Of a stretch of DNA of 5,687 nucleotides, positions 1 to 5,681 are shown piece by piece. A program made the translations under genes and the position numbers. The DNA comes from Oceanihabitans sp. (GTDB taxonomy: Bacteria > Bacteroidota > Bacteroidia > Flavobacteriales > Flavobacteriaceae): NCBI GenBank assembly GCA_018067265.1, contig JAGPUY010000425.1:1-5687 (forward strand), given 5' to 3'. The notes below the pieces were generated by a model. It did not search any database and was not told the origin of the DNA. It saw only the letters and a program-made list of their open reading frames with translations. Numbering within the stretch: the stretch's first letter is position 1; the number at the start of each line of letters is the position of its first letter.

Positions 1-1050
1 TGGAGAAACATATAATTCCATTCTATGTCCACAGTTAAATACCTGATACATTTCTTTCCAATCTGTTTTAGATTGTTCTTGAATAAGTTTAAATAAAGGT
101 GGTACTGCAAACATATTATCTTTTACAATATGTAGATTATCTATAAAGTGAAGTATTTTAGTTTGCGCTCCTCCAGAACAATGTACCATTCCGTGCAAAC
201 TATCACTATTGTATTTCGATAAGATGGCACTAATAATTGGCGCATAGGTTCTTGTTGGTGATAATACTAGTTTCCCTGCATCAATCGGAGCATCTTTTAC
301 TGCATCTGTTAACTTGACATTTCCAGAATACACTAAATCTTCTGGTACGGAAGCATCAAAACTTTCCGGATATTTTTCGGCTAAATATTTAGAGAATACA
401 TCATGTCTTGCAGAAGTTAAACCATTACTTCCCATTCCTCCATTATATTCTTTCTCGTAAGTAGCTTGACCAAAACTTTCTAAACCAACAATGACATCTC
501 CAGGTTTAATGTTTGCATTATCTACAACATCTGCACGTTTCATTCTTGCGGTTACTGTAGAATCGACAATAATAGTCCGAACTAAATCACCAACATCTGC
601 TGTTTCTCCTCCTGTAGAATGAATAGTAACACCAAAGGTTTTTAAATCTTGAATAAGTTCTTCGGTACCATTAATGATTGCCGAAAGCACTTCACCTGTA
701 ATTAGGTTTTTATTTCTTCCAATAGTAGAGGAAAGCATAATATTGTCTGTTGCTCCAACACAAAGCAAATCGTCAATATTCATAATTAAAGCATCTTGCG
801 CAATACCTTTCCAAACGGAAATATCTCCTGTTTCTTTCCAGTACATATAAGCTAGAGATGATTTTGTTCCTGCACCATCTGCATGCATAATTAAACAGTA
901 ATCATCATCATTGGTTAAATAATCTGGAACTATTTTACAGAATGCTTTTGGAAATAAACCTTTATCTATATTTTTTATAGCGTTATGCACATCTTCTTTA
1001 GAAGCAGAAACTCCTCTTTGTGCATATCTTTTACTTACATCTTGGCTCAT
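1..1050 (-). CDS. purM: Phosphoribosylformylglycinamidine cyclo-ligase (AIR synthase, PurM family), 3' end cut off by window edge
   Basis: The frame is open for exactly 350 codons from the ATG at 1050-1048 to the window edge, so the C-terminus is missing. The family makes aminoimidazole ribotide (AIR) from FGAM with ATP in cytosolic de novo purine synthesis. Visible landmarks are the nucleotide-binding DGAGTKSSLAY near residues 69-79, ALIMNIDDLLCVGA near 97-110 (the counterpart of the ALCVNDVLVQGAE block of other PurM proteins), STGGETAD near 155-162, GDVIVGLESFG near 193-203, LSPTRTYAP near 273-281, HGMVHCSGGAQTK near 296-308 and VFNCGHRMELYV near 337-348. The N-terminal GLFPKAFCKIVPDYL and the long region between motifs fit the longer Bacteroidota branch of the family (about 390 residues, from memory), so roughly 40 residues are probably missing. 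The start follows the barrel gene stop by 40 bp and has a promoter-like box just upstream, so it may be transcribed on its own. A generic AIR-synthase-related protein is the only serious alternative. Confidence -1.
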   Translation of the reverse strand, partial: MSQDVSKRYAQRGVSASKEDVHNAIKNIDKGLFPKAFCKIVPDYLTNDDDYCLIMHADGAGTKSSLAYMYWKETGDISVWKGIAQDALIMNIDDLLCVGATDNIMLSSTIGRNKNLITGEVLSAIINGTEELIQDLKTFGVTIHSTGGETADVGDLVRTIIVDSTVTARMKRADVVDNANIKPGDVIVGLESFGQATYEKEYNGGMGSNGLTSARHDVFSKYLAEKYPESFDASVPEDLVYSGNVKLTDAVKDAPIDAGKLVLSPTRTYAPIISAILSKYNSDSLHGMVHCSGGAQTKILHFIDNLHIVKDNMFAVPPLFKLIQEQSKTDWKEMYQVFNCGHRMELYVSP

Positions 1051-1067
1051 GAATCTATTTTGAGCAA

Positions 1068-1075
1068 CAAAAATA
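1068..1075 (-). promoter_or_regulatory. Candidate Bacteroidota -7 box for purM
   Basis: Read on the minus strand this is TATTTTTG, a full match to the Bacteroidota -7 consensus TAnnTTTG, 17 bases before the purM start codon. That would give a leader of only about a dozen bases. No TTG is visible at the expected -33 distance, which falls in the last codons of the barrel gene. In A/T-rich DNA such a match can arise by chance, so this is tentative. Confidence 0.35.
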
Positions 1076-1090
1076 GGAATTGTATTTTAG

Positions 1091-1765
1091 TTAATTATGA
1101 ATTATTGGATTAGAATTAATAATTGTTGACTCATTTCTTGGTATTTTTTTCTTTTTATTCGAATTCCCGAAGTAATAATTTACTCCAAAACCAATTCTCC
1201 AAAAAACATCATTTGCTTTACCAAACACTTTGCCATCCAATTCATCTGAAAAAGTATGGTTATAATCTGAAAACAGTTTTATACCAAAATCTTCCATAAT
1301 TATATATTCTACACCAAGGCCTCCTTGTATTTTCATTCCTGTTGCTGCAAAATAGTTAGACGCATTAACTCCTGCCCCTACAAAAACAAAAGGTGTAAAA
1401 AAGCGATCTGGCATTATGGTACTTTCTACATTAAGATCAAAAGACATGAATCCATTATTACTACTATTTTTATGTGCAAGATTGAATTTGTTAAACGTAA
1501 AATTCACATTCACATACGGATTAATATATCTTTTATACCCCACTTGTCCATAAAACTCGAATAACGGATCTTGGTAATCTCCATTAATAACAGCGGTACC
1601 TAAAGCAGCAGTAAAAACATTATCTGCTCTATATTGATAGAAAAAAGCATGCGAATTATCTTTTGGTTGTTTACTTGCTTCATTTTGGTTTTGCGAACAT
1701 ACTTGAGCAGTACATAAACATAGGACTAAAACGCTTAGAACTTGTTTTAAATTTAAAATAATCAT
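1091..1765 (-). CDS. Exported outer-membrane beta-barrel protein (resembles barrel domain of flavobacterial curli/CsgG-associated proteins)
   Basis: A 224-residue protein with a Sec signal peptide: hydrophobic LSVLVLCLCTA core at residues 10-20 and a likely cleavage near VCSQ (22-25). The mature part alternates hydrophobic and polar residues with many aromatic positions and GxG turns, for example FEFYGQVGYKRY, YVNVNFTFNKF, FTPFVFVGAGVNASNYF, IQGGLGVEYIIM, FGIKLFSDYNHTF and FWRIGFGVNYYFG, which is the pattern of a small 8-stranded outer-membrane barrel. From memory the C-terminal half (FTPFVFVGAG... to the WRIGFGVNYYFG strand) resembles the barrel region annotated with curli assembly CsgG proteins in Flavobacteriia; this cannot be verified here and no CsgG lipoprotein domain is present. 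About 24 residues follow the last aromatic strand, including KKKK, whereas most such barrels end at the strand. The start is the first ATG before the signal peptide; only an A/T-rich stretch precedes it. Function is unknown. Confidence 0.85.
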   Translation of the reverse strand: MIILNLKQVLSVLVLCLCTAQVCSQNQNEASKQPKDNSHAFFYQYRADNVFTAALGTAVINGDYQDPLFEFYGQVGYKRYINPYVNVNFTFNKFNLAHKNSSNNGFMSFDLNVESTIMPDRFFTPFVFVGAGVNASNYFAATGMKIQGGLGVEYIIMEDFGIKLFSDYNHTFSDELDGKVFGKANDVFWRIGFGVNYYFGNSNKKKKIPRNESTIINSNPIIHN

Positions 1766-1796
1766 ATTTAATTGTTTTGGAGAATGGAACTAATTT

Positions 1797-1838
1797 AAAA
1801 CAATAAAGACAAATGAAGCAAGTTCATTTGTCTTTATT
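1797..1838 (-). terminator. Perfect 16-bp hairpin, probable terminator or attenuator after the mini-protein gene
   Basis: The arms AATAAAGACAAATGAA (1802-1817) and TTCATTTGTCTTTATT (1823-1838) are exact reverse complements around a 5-base loop. Read on the minus strand the stem is followed by GTTTT, a short T run, so it can end transcripts coming from the small gene at 1904-2041. Read on the plus strand it is followed by A residues, not T, and there is no plus-strand gene to end. The stem has only three G/C pairs and the T run is weak, so read-through into the barrel gene, 37 bases further on, is possible. No convincing separate promoter was found between this hairpin and the barrel start. 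Confidence 0.55.
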
Positions 1839-1870
1839 AAAAATACTTAAAAACTTAAATTAGCACAAAA

Positions 1871-1906
1871 TAACTCAAGGAGTTACCCACTAACTATCAC
1901 TAGTTA
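1871..1906. repeat. Interlocking short inverted repeats (TAACT/AGTTA) at the end of the mini-protein gene
   Basis: Three short inverted repeats share arms. TAACTC-AAG-GAGTTA occupies 1871-1885, AGTTA-CCCAC-TAACT occupies 1881-1895, and TAACTA-TCAC-TAGTTA occupies 1891-1906. The middle hairpin excludes both outer ones, so the RNA or DNA could switch between two folds. The last arm overlaps the stop codon of the small gene at 1904-1906. The stems are only 5-6 bp, so biological meaning is uncertain. Confidence 0.4.
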
Positions 1907-2041
1907 ATATTTATGTTGAACTACTTGTTCGGTCTGTACTAAATCTTTTTTGAAATCTTGTTCCTTTTTTTCTTTACTAGCTTGCGAGAATATAAAAGTC
2001 GCAACCATGAGCATAAGGACACTTAAGAAAAGCCTCTTCAT
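1904..2041 (-). CDS. Small secreted protein, 45 residues, unknown function
   Basis: A 46-codon frame from ATG at 2041-2039 to TAA at 1906-1904. It starts MKRLFLSVLMLMVATFIFSQ, a textbook signal peptide: basic start, hydrophobic core at residues 4-18 and a flavobacterial-style FSQ cleavage site. The predicted mature part is only 25 residues and very hydrophilic (ASKEKKEQDFKKDL, then QTEQVVQHKY), with six lysines and five acidic residues, and would be helical if folded. No family is recognised. Support for it being real is the intact signal peptide, its place in an otherwise unexplained gap and a hairpin terminator-like structure behind it in the right orientation. It lies 138 bp upstream of the barrel gene on the same strand, so both may concern the envelope, perhaps in one transcript. 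A degraded remnant of a longer exported protein is the main alternative. Confidence 0.6.
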   Translation of the reverse strand: MKRLFLSVLMLMVATFIFSQASKEKKEQDFKKDLVQTEQVVQHKY

Positions 2042-2172
2042 TTTAAATTGATTATTGATTAATAGCTCTGCTAAAGTAAAGAAAACAAAGAGACTAAACT
2101 TCTATTAACCAAAGTATTCGTTGACATGTGAGTTATATTAGACCAAATACAAAGTATTAACTTTTGCTCCAT

Positions 2173-2203
2173 AAAAAAGGCCGCTTTTATTAAAGCGACC
2201 TTT
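2173..2203 (-). terminator. Intrinsic terminator of the GSIII gene
   Basis: On the minus strand an AAAGGTCGCTTT arm and an AAAGCGGCCTTT arm form a 12-bp stem with a 4-base loop, followed by TTTTTT (plus 2173-2178). The single non-Watson-Crick pair (plus C2181 against A2198) becomes a G-U pair in minus-strand RNA but a C-A mismatch in plus-strand RNA, which supports the minus orientation. It starts 20 bases after the stop codon of the glutamine synthetase gene. Confidence 0.88.
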
Positions 2204-2223
2204 ATATTAATGAAGAATTACGT

Positions 2224-4410
2224 CTAGTTAGTAAACAATAACTCTCTATATTTTGTTAGTGGCCAAAGCTCATCATCGACCAATAACTCCAACTTATCAC
2301 AATGGTATCTAATATCATCGAAGAGTGGTTTTACCTTAAAGCAATATCCTTCTGCTTTTTTCTCTATATCTGTTAGCGCATTCGCTTTTTTACGTTCGTT
2401 AGTCATTTTAGTAACGTTAGAATTTAAAGATTCTAAATGACTAGATATACTTTCGATTAAAATCATTTGTTCTTTTGCTAATTTTTTAAAATCAGCACCA
2501 TAAATTTCTTTAAGACCTCTTACGTTTTCTATTAAAACGTTTTGATATTTCACCGCAGTAGGCACGATATGGTTTCTAGCGATATCTCCTAACACACGAC
2601 TTTCTATTTGCAAACGCATGGTATATTGCTCTACTTCTATTTCGTAACGCGCTTCCACTTCTACTTTATTCATAATACCTAAATCGCCATACAAATCGAT
2701 CGCTTTTTTAGAGATTTTAGCTTTTAATGCTTCCGGTGTGGTTTTATTATTACTCAAGCCACGTTTTTCAGCTTCTTTTTCCCAAGCTTCTCCGTAGCCA
2801 TTTCCCTCGAATAAAATATTTTTAGATTTCTTGATATATTCTCTTAAGATATTAAAGACAGCTTCGTCTTTTTTCAAGCTTTTCTTTTCAATTAAAGCAT
2901 CTACTTCTCCTTTAAACTTGATTAATTGTTTTGCAACAATCGCATTTAAAACGGTCATTGGATTTGCACAATTCGCCGTAGATCCTACTGCTCTAAATTC
3001 GAATTTATTTCCTGTAAACGCAAAAGGAGATGTTCTGTTTCTGTCTGTATTATCGAGTAGCACATCTGGAATCTTTCCTACTACATTTAATTTTAAATCT
3101 GTTTTTTCTTCTGGAGACAATTTTCCATTAGTAACGTTTTCAAGCTCACTTAATGTTTTTGTTAATTGTTCTCCTATAAATACAGAAATAATTGCAGGAG
3201 GCGCTTCATTTGCTCCTAAACGATGATCATTACTTGCAGATGCTATTGCAGCACGAAGAATTTCTTCATTATCATGGACCGCTTTAATGGTATTAATAAA
3301 AAAGGTTAAGAACTGCAGATTACTCATTGGGGTTTTTCCTGGACTTAAAAGATTAACTCCGGTATCTGTTGCCAAGCTCCAATTATTATGTTTCCCAGAA
3401 CCATTTACTCCGGCAAATGGTTTTTCATGAAAGAGCACTTTAAAATTATGTCGTGCAGCAATCTTATCCATAACATCCATTAATAAGGAATTATGGTCTA
3501 CTGCAAGATTCGCTTCATCATAAACTGGCGCTAATTCAAACTGATTAGGTGCGACTTCATTATGTCTCGTTTTAACGGGAATACCGAGTAGCATGCATTC
3601 GGTTTCTAAGTCTCGCATATACGCCATTGCTCGATTTGGTATGGTACCAAAGTAATGATCATCTAGTTGCTGACCTTTTGCAGGAGAATGTCCTAATAAG
3701 GTACGACCAGTTAATACAATATCTGGACGAGAATTAGCCAAGGCAAGATCGATTAAGAAATACTCTTGTTCCCAACCTAAAGAAGCGTTTACTTTTTTTA
3801 CACTCTTATCAAAATATTTACAAACCGCTACTGCCGCTTGATCTACAGCTTGCAAAGCACGAAGTAAAGGTGTTTTATAATCTAGAGCTTCTCCGGTATA
3901 CGAAACAAATACGGTAGGCACGCAAAGTGTTGTACCATAAATAAATGCTGGAGAAGTTGGATCCCAAGCCGTGTACCCGCGCGCTTCAAAAGTATTACGT
4001 ATGCCTCCATTAGGAAAACTGGATGCATCTGGTTCTTGCTGTACTAGTTGTCCGCCTTCAAATTTTTCTATTGCTCTACCATTTCCAACGGGTTCAAAAA
4101 ACGCATCGTGTTTTTCTGCGGTAGCTCCTGTTAAGGGTTGAAACCAATGTGTGTAATGTGTTACTCCTTTAGAGATAGCCCATTCTTTCATTCCTGTAGA
4201 GATATGATCGGCAATTACTCTATCTATTTTTGAACCATTTCTAATGGCATCCTGCACACTTTTAAGTGCTTCTTTAGTTAAATATTGTTGCATCTTGTCT
4301 TCATTAAAGACATTCGCTCCGAAAATAGAAGAACGACGTTCCTTTTCTTCAATAAGAACTGGTTTTCTATTATAGGTTTCTTTTATCGCATGAAATCTTA
4401 AGGTGGACAT
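2224..4410 (-). CDS. glnN: Glutamine synthetase type III (GSIII)
   Basis: Cytosolic enzyme joining ammonia to glutamate with ATP to make glutamine, the entry of ammonium into metabolism. The 728-residue length is typical of GSIII, about twice GSII, and known members form dodecamers of stacked hexamers. Motifs appear in order: an N-terminal GSIII-specific region (MKEWAISKGVTHYTHWFQPLTG, about 74-95, in part), GWEQEYFLID at 212-221 with the metal-binding glutamates, NEVAPNQFELAP at 284-295, HEKPFAGVNGSGKHNNWS at 328-345 with the ammonium/glutamate-site histidine, NDHRLGANEAPPA at 394-406, and NRTSPFAFTGNKFEFRAVGS at 458-477 with the arginines. A long helical C-terminal part (about 490-728) ends in ELWPLTKYRELLF. 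No key residue appears lost. The start fits: a promoter-like box lies 23 bases upstream and MSTLRFHAI is a usual GSIII beginning. It is divergent from the GSII gene and ends in its own terminator. Often labelled glnA in automatic annotation. Confidence 0.97.
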   Translation of the reverse strand: MSTLRFHAIKETYNRKPVLIEEKERRSSIFGANVFNEDKMQQYLTKEALKSVQDAIRNGSKIDRVIADHISTGMKEWAISKGVTHYTHWFQPLTGATAEKHDAFFEPVGNGRAIEKFEGGQLVQQEPDASSFPNGGIRNTFEARGYTAWDPTSPAFIYGTTLCVPTVFVSYTGEALDYKTPLLRALQAVDQAAVAVCKYFDKSVKKVNASLGWEQEYFLIDLALANSRPDIVLTGRTLLGHSPAKGQQLDDHYFGTIPNRAMAYMRDLETECMLLGIPVKTRHNEVAPNQFELAPVYDEANLAVDHNSLLMDVMDKIAARHNFKVLFHEKPFAGVNGSGKHNNWSLATDTGVNLLSPGKTPMSNLQFLTFFINTIKAVHDNEEILRAAIASASNDHRLGANEAPPAIISVFIGEQLTKTLSELENVTNGKLSPEEKTDLKLNVVGKIPDVLLDNTDRNRTSPFAFTGNKFEFRAVGSTANCANPMTVLNAIVAKQLIKFKGEVDALIEKKSLKKDEAVFNILREYIKKSKNILFEGNGYGEAWEKEAEKRGLSNNKTTPEALKAKISKKAIDLYGDLGIMNKVEVEARYEIEVEQYTMRLQIESRVLGDIARNHIVPTAVKYQNVLIENVRGLKEIYGADFKKLAKEQMILIESISSHLESLNSNVTKMTNERKKANALTDIEKKAEGYCFKVKPLFDDIRYHCDKLELLVDDELWPLTKYRELLFTN

Positions 4411-4433
4411 AAATTTATTTTTAAATTATATTA

Positions 4434-4466
4434 CAAATTTACAATTTTTAGCTGCTAAAAAAACAA
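4434..4466 (-). promoter_or_regulatory. Predicted promoter of the GSIII gene (Bacteroidota type)
   Basis: On the minus strand TAAATTTG (4441-4434) matches the -7 consensus TAnnTTTG exactly, and a TTG lies at 4466-4464, 22 bases upstream, slightly longer than the usual 19-21. Transcription would start near 4427-4430, giving a leader of roughly 17-20 bases before the ATG at 4410. Confidence 0.55.
4445..4461. promoter_or_regulatory. 17-bp perfect palindrome inside the GSIII promoter, candidate operator
   Basis: TTTTTAGC and GCTAAAAA are exact reverse complements around a single central T at 4453. The site lies wholly between the predicted -33 and -7 elements of the GSIII promoter, the classic place for a repressor of a dimeric DNA-binding protein. 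The binding protein is unknown. A/T-rich arms make chance more likely, but the GC-containing centre (AGCTGCT) is not simple sequence. Confidence 0.45.
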
Positions 4467-4468
4467 TA

Positions 4469-4485
4469 CCCTAAAAAAAATAGGG
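4469..4485. promoter_or_regulatory. 17-bp palindrome CCCTA-A7-TAGGG, candidate operator
   Basis: CCCTA (4469-4473) and TAGGG (4481-4485) flank seven A residues. It sits just upstream of the predicted -33 element of the GSIII promoter and its centre is 24 bp from that of the 4445-4461 palindrome, close to two helical turns. The GC-rich ends stand out strongly from the surrounding A/T-rich spacer. An A-tract core suggests a bent site bound by a dimer. The regulator is unknown. Confidence 0.45.
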
Positions 4486-4519
4486 CTATTAACAACAATT
4501 TAATAAAATTGAAACTATT

Positions 4520-4539
4520 GGGGCTATTTTTTTATAGGC
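4520..4539. promoter_or_regulatory. A/T-centred palindrome with GC flanks upstream of GSII, candidate operator
   Basis: CTAT (4524-4527) and ATAG (4534-4537) flank six T residues, and the outer bases are GGGG on one side and GC on the other. Read in reverse it resembles the 4469-4485 site (CCTATA7-TAGCCC against CCCTA8-TAGGGC). It covers the place where the -33 element of the GSII promoter would be expected and where no TTG is found. The similarity of the two sites suggests one regulator acting on both genes. Confidence 0.4.
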
Positions 4540-4555
4540 AACAATGAAAATTTAT

Positions 4556-4563
4556 TATATTCG
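4556..4563 (+). promoter_or_regulatory. Candidate -7 box of the GSII gene
   Basis: TATATTCG differs by one base from TAnnTTTG and is followed by CA, a form often seen before flavobacterial genes. It lies 31 bases before the GSII start codon, so transcription would begin near 4568-4570 with a leader of about 25 bases. No TTG exists at the -33 distance, where the 4520-4539 palindrome lies instead; a promoter that depends on an activator would look like this. Confidence 0.45.
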
Positions 4564-4594
4564 CAAACATATTATTAATATAATTTGAAGTATT

Positions 4595-5620
4595 ATGGCA
4601 AAAATTAAATTAGAATACATTTGGTTAGATGGATATTTTCCAACTCAGAATATGAGAAGTAAAACCAAAGTGGAAGAGCATGAAAACTTTCAAGGTACCA
4701 TTGAAGAGCTAGACAATTGGTCGTTTGATGGTTCATCTACTAAACAAGCATCTGGAGGTGCTTCTGATTGTTTATTAAAACCAGTTGCAATTTATCCAGA
4801 TCCTACAAGAAGAAATGGTTATTTAGTAATGACAGAGGTTTTAAATGCAGATGGTACGCCACACGTTTCTAATGGTAGAGCGACGATTGAAGATGAAGAT
4901 AATGATTTCTGGTTTGGATTTGAGCAAGAGTACTTTATAATGGACACAAAAACACAATTACCTTTAGGTTTCCCTATTGGTGGTTATCCTGCGCCGCAAG
5001 GAATGTATTACTGTTCTGTTGGTGGTTTACATACACATGGTAGAAAACTAGTAGAAGAGCATGCTGATTTATGTATTGATGCAGGTTTAAATTTTGAAGG
5101 AATTAATCAAGAAGTTGCTTCTGGACAATGGGAATACCAATTGTTTGCAAAAGGCGCTAAACAAGCAGGTGATGAAATCTGGATTTCTCGTTATTTACTA
5201 GACAGATTAACAGAACAATATGGTTATTATATTGAATACCATCCAAAACCATTAGGTAGAGATATGGATTGGAATGGCTCTGGAATGCACGCCAACTTCT
5301 CTAACTCTGTTTTAAGAACATGCGGTAGTAAAGAAACGTACGAAAAAATATGTGAAGCATTCAGACCAGTTGTAAAAGAACACATGGCTGTTTACGGAGA
5401 ATTCAATGACCAACGTTTAACAGGAGACCATGAAACGGCATCTATTGACGATTTCTCTTACGGAGTATCGGATAGAGGAGCATCTATAAGAATACCAATT
5501 ATAACAGTAGAGAAAGGCTGGAAAGGATGGTTAGAAGACAGACGTCCTGCTTCTAATGGAGATCCATATAAAATTGCTGGTAGAATTATTAAGACTGTAA
5601 AGTCTGCTAATATTAGCTAA
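4595..5620 (+). CDS. glnII: Glutamine synthetase type II (GSII, eukaryote-like)
   Basis: Cytosolic enzyme forming glutamine from glutamate, ammonia and ATP. The 341-residue length and motifs are those of GSII, not the roughly 470-residue GSI. The N-terminal beta-grasp region includes EYIWLDG (7-13) and WSFDGSST (42-49). The catalytic part has FGFEQEYFI (107-115, glutamates 110 and 112 as metal ligands), GINQEVASGQWEYQL (169-183, glutamates 173 and 180), DWNGSGMHANFS (225-236, histidine 232), NDQRLTGDHETASIDDFSYG (271-290) with the ammonium-site region, VSDRGASIRIP (291-301, arginines 294 and 299) and LEDRRPASNGDPY (313-325). All expected active-site residues are present. GSI-type adenylylation features are not expected in this family. 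The start fits MAKIKLEYIWLDG of relatives; a weak GAAG lies 5 bases upstream. It is divergent from the GSIII gene and followed by its own terminator. Often labelled glnA. Confidence 0.97.
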   Translation: MAKIKLEYIWLDGYFPTQNMRSKTKVEEHENFQGTIEELDNWSFDGSSTKQASGGASDCLLKPVAIYPDPTRRNGYLVMTEVLNADGTPHVSNGRATIEDEDNDFWFGFEQEYFIMDTKTQLPLGFPIGGYPAPQGMYYCSVGGLHTHGRKLVEEHADLCIDAGLNFEGINQEVASGQWEYQLFAKGAKQAGDEIWISRYLLDRLTEQYGYYIEYHPKPLGRDMDWNGSGMHANFSNSVLRTCGSKETYEKICEAFRPVVKEHMAVYGEFNDQRLTGDHETASIDDFSYGVSDRGASIRIPIITVEKGWKGWLEDRRPASNGDPYKIAGRIIKTVKSANIS

Positions 5621-5648
5621 TGCCATTTACATTATTTAATTATCCATT

Positions 5649-5681
5649 AAAAAGGCTGTCTGTATAGATAGCCTTTTTTTT
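5649..5681 (+). terminator. Intrinsic terminator of the GSII gene
   Basis: Arms AAAAAGGCTGTCT (5649-5661) and AGATAGCCTTTTT (5666-5678) pair over 13 bp with one G-U pair and a GTAT loop, followed by an unbroken run of eight T from 5674 to 5681. It begins 28 bases after the GSII stop. The A-run on the other side could also let it work on the minus strand for a gene beyond the window. Confidence 0.9.

Noticed and set aside
1325..1564. 79-codon plus-strand frame
   Set aside because: It lies wholly inside the barrel protein gene on the other strand, has a low-complexity, Cys/Ile/Lys-rich translation with no recognisable domain, and no promoter or ribosome-binding region.
1694..1720. Cysteines in the barrel protein signal region as a lipobox
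   Set aside because: The residues before each cysteine (leucine or valine at -1) do not fit the lipobox rule of Gly, Ala or Ser.
2121..2138. TTGACA followed by TATATT as a sigma-70 promoter on the plus strand
   Set aside because: The spacing of 6 bases is far too short, the group uses a different promoter consensus, and no plus-strand gene follows.
2831..3226. 131-codon plus-strand frame
   Set aside because: It is antisense to highly conserved GSIII sequence; its Ser/Phe-rich translation is the usual shadow of a Lys/Glu/Asn-rich gene.
4469..4485. Palindrome as a transcription terminator on either strand
   Set aside because: Only 5-bp arms with a seven-base A loop and no following T run; it lies in front of both genes, not behind one.
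4569..4581. ATATT-ATT-AATAT inverted repeat in the GSII leader
   Set aside because: Made only of A and T in an extremely A/T-rich leader, so chance is the better explanation.
4581..4587. TAATTTG just before the GSII start as a -7 box
   Set aside because: The spacer is one base short and transcription would begin at or inside the start codon.
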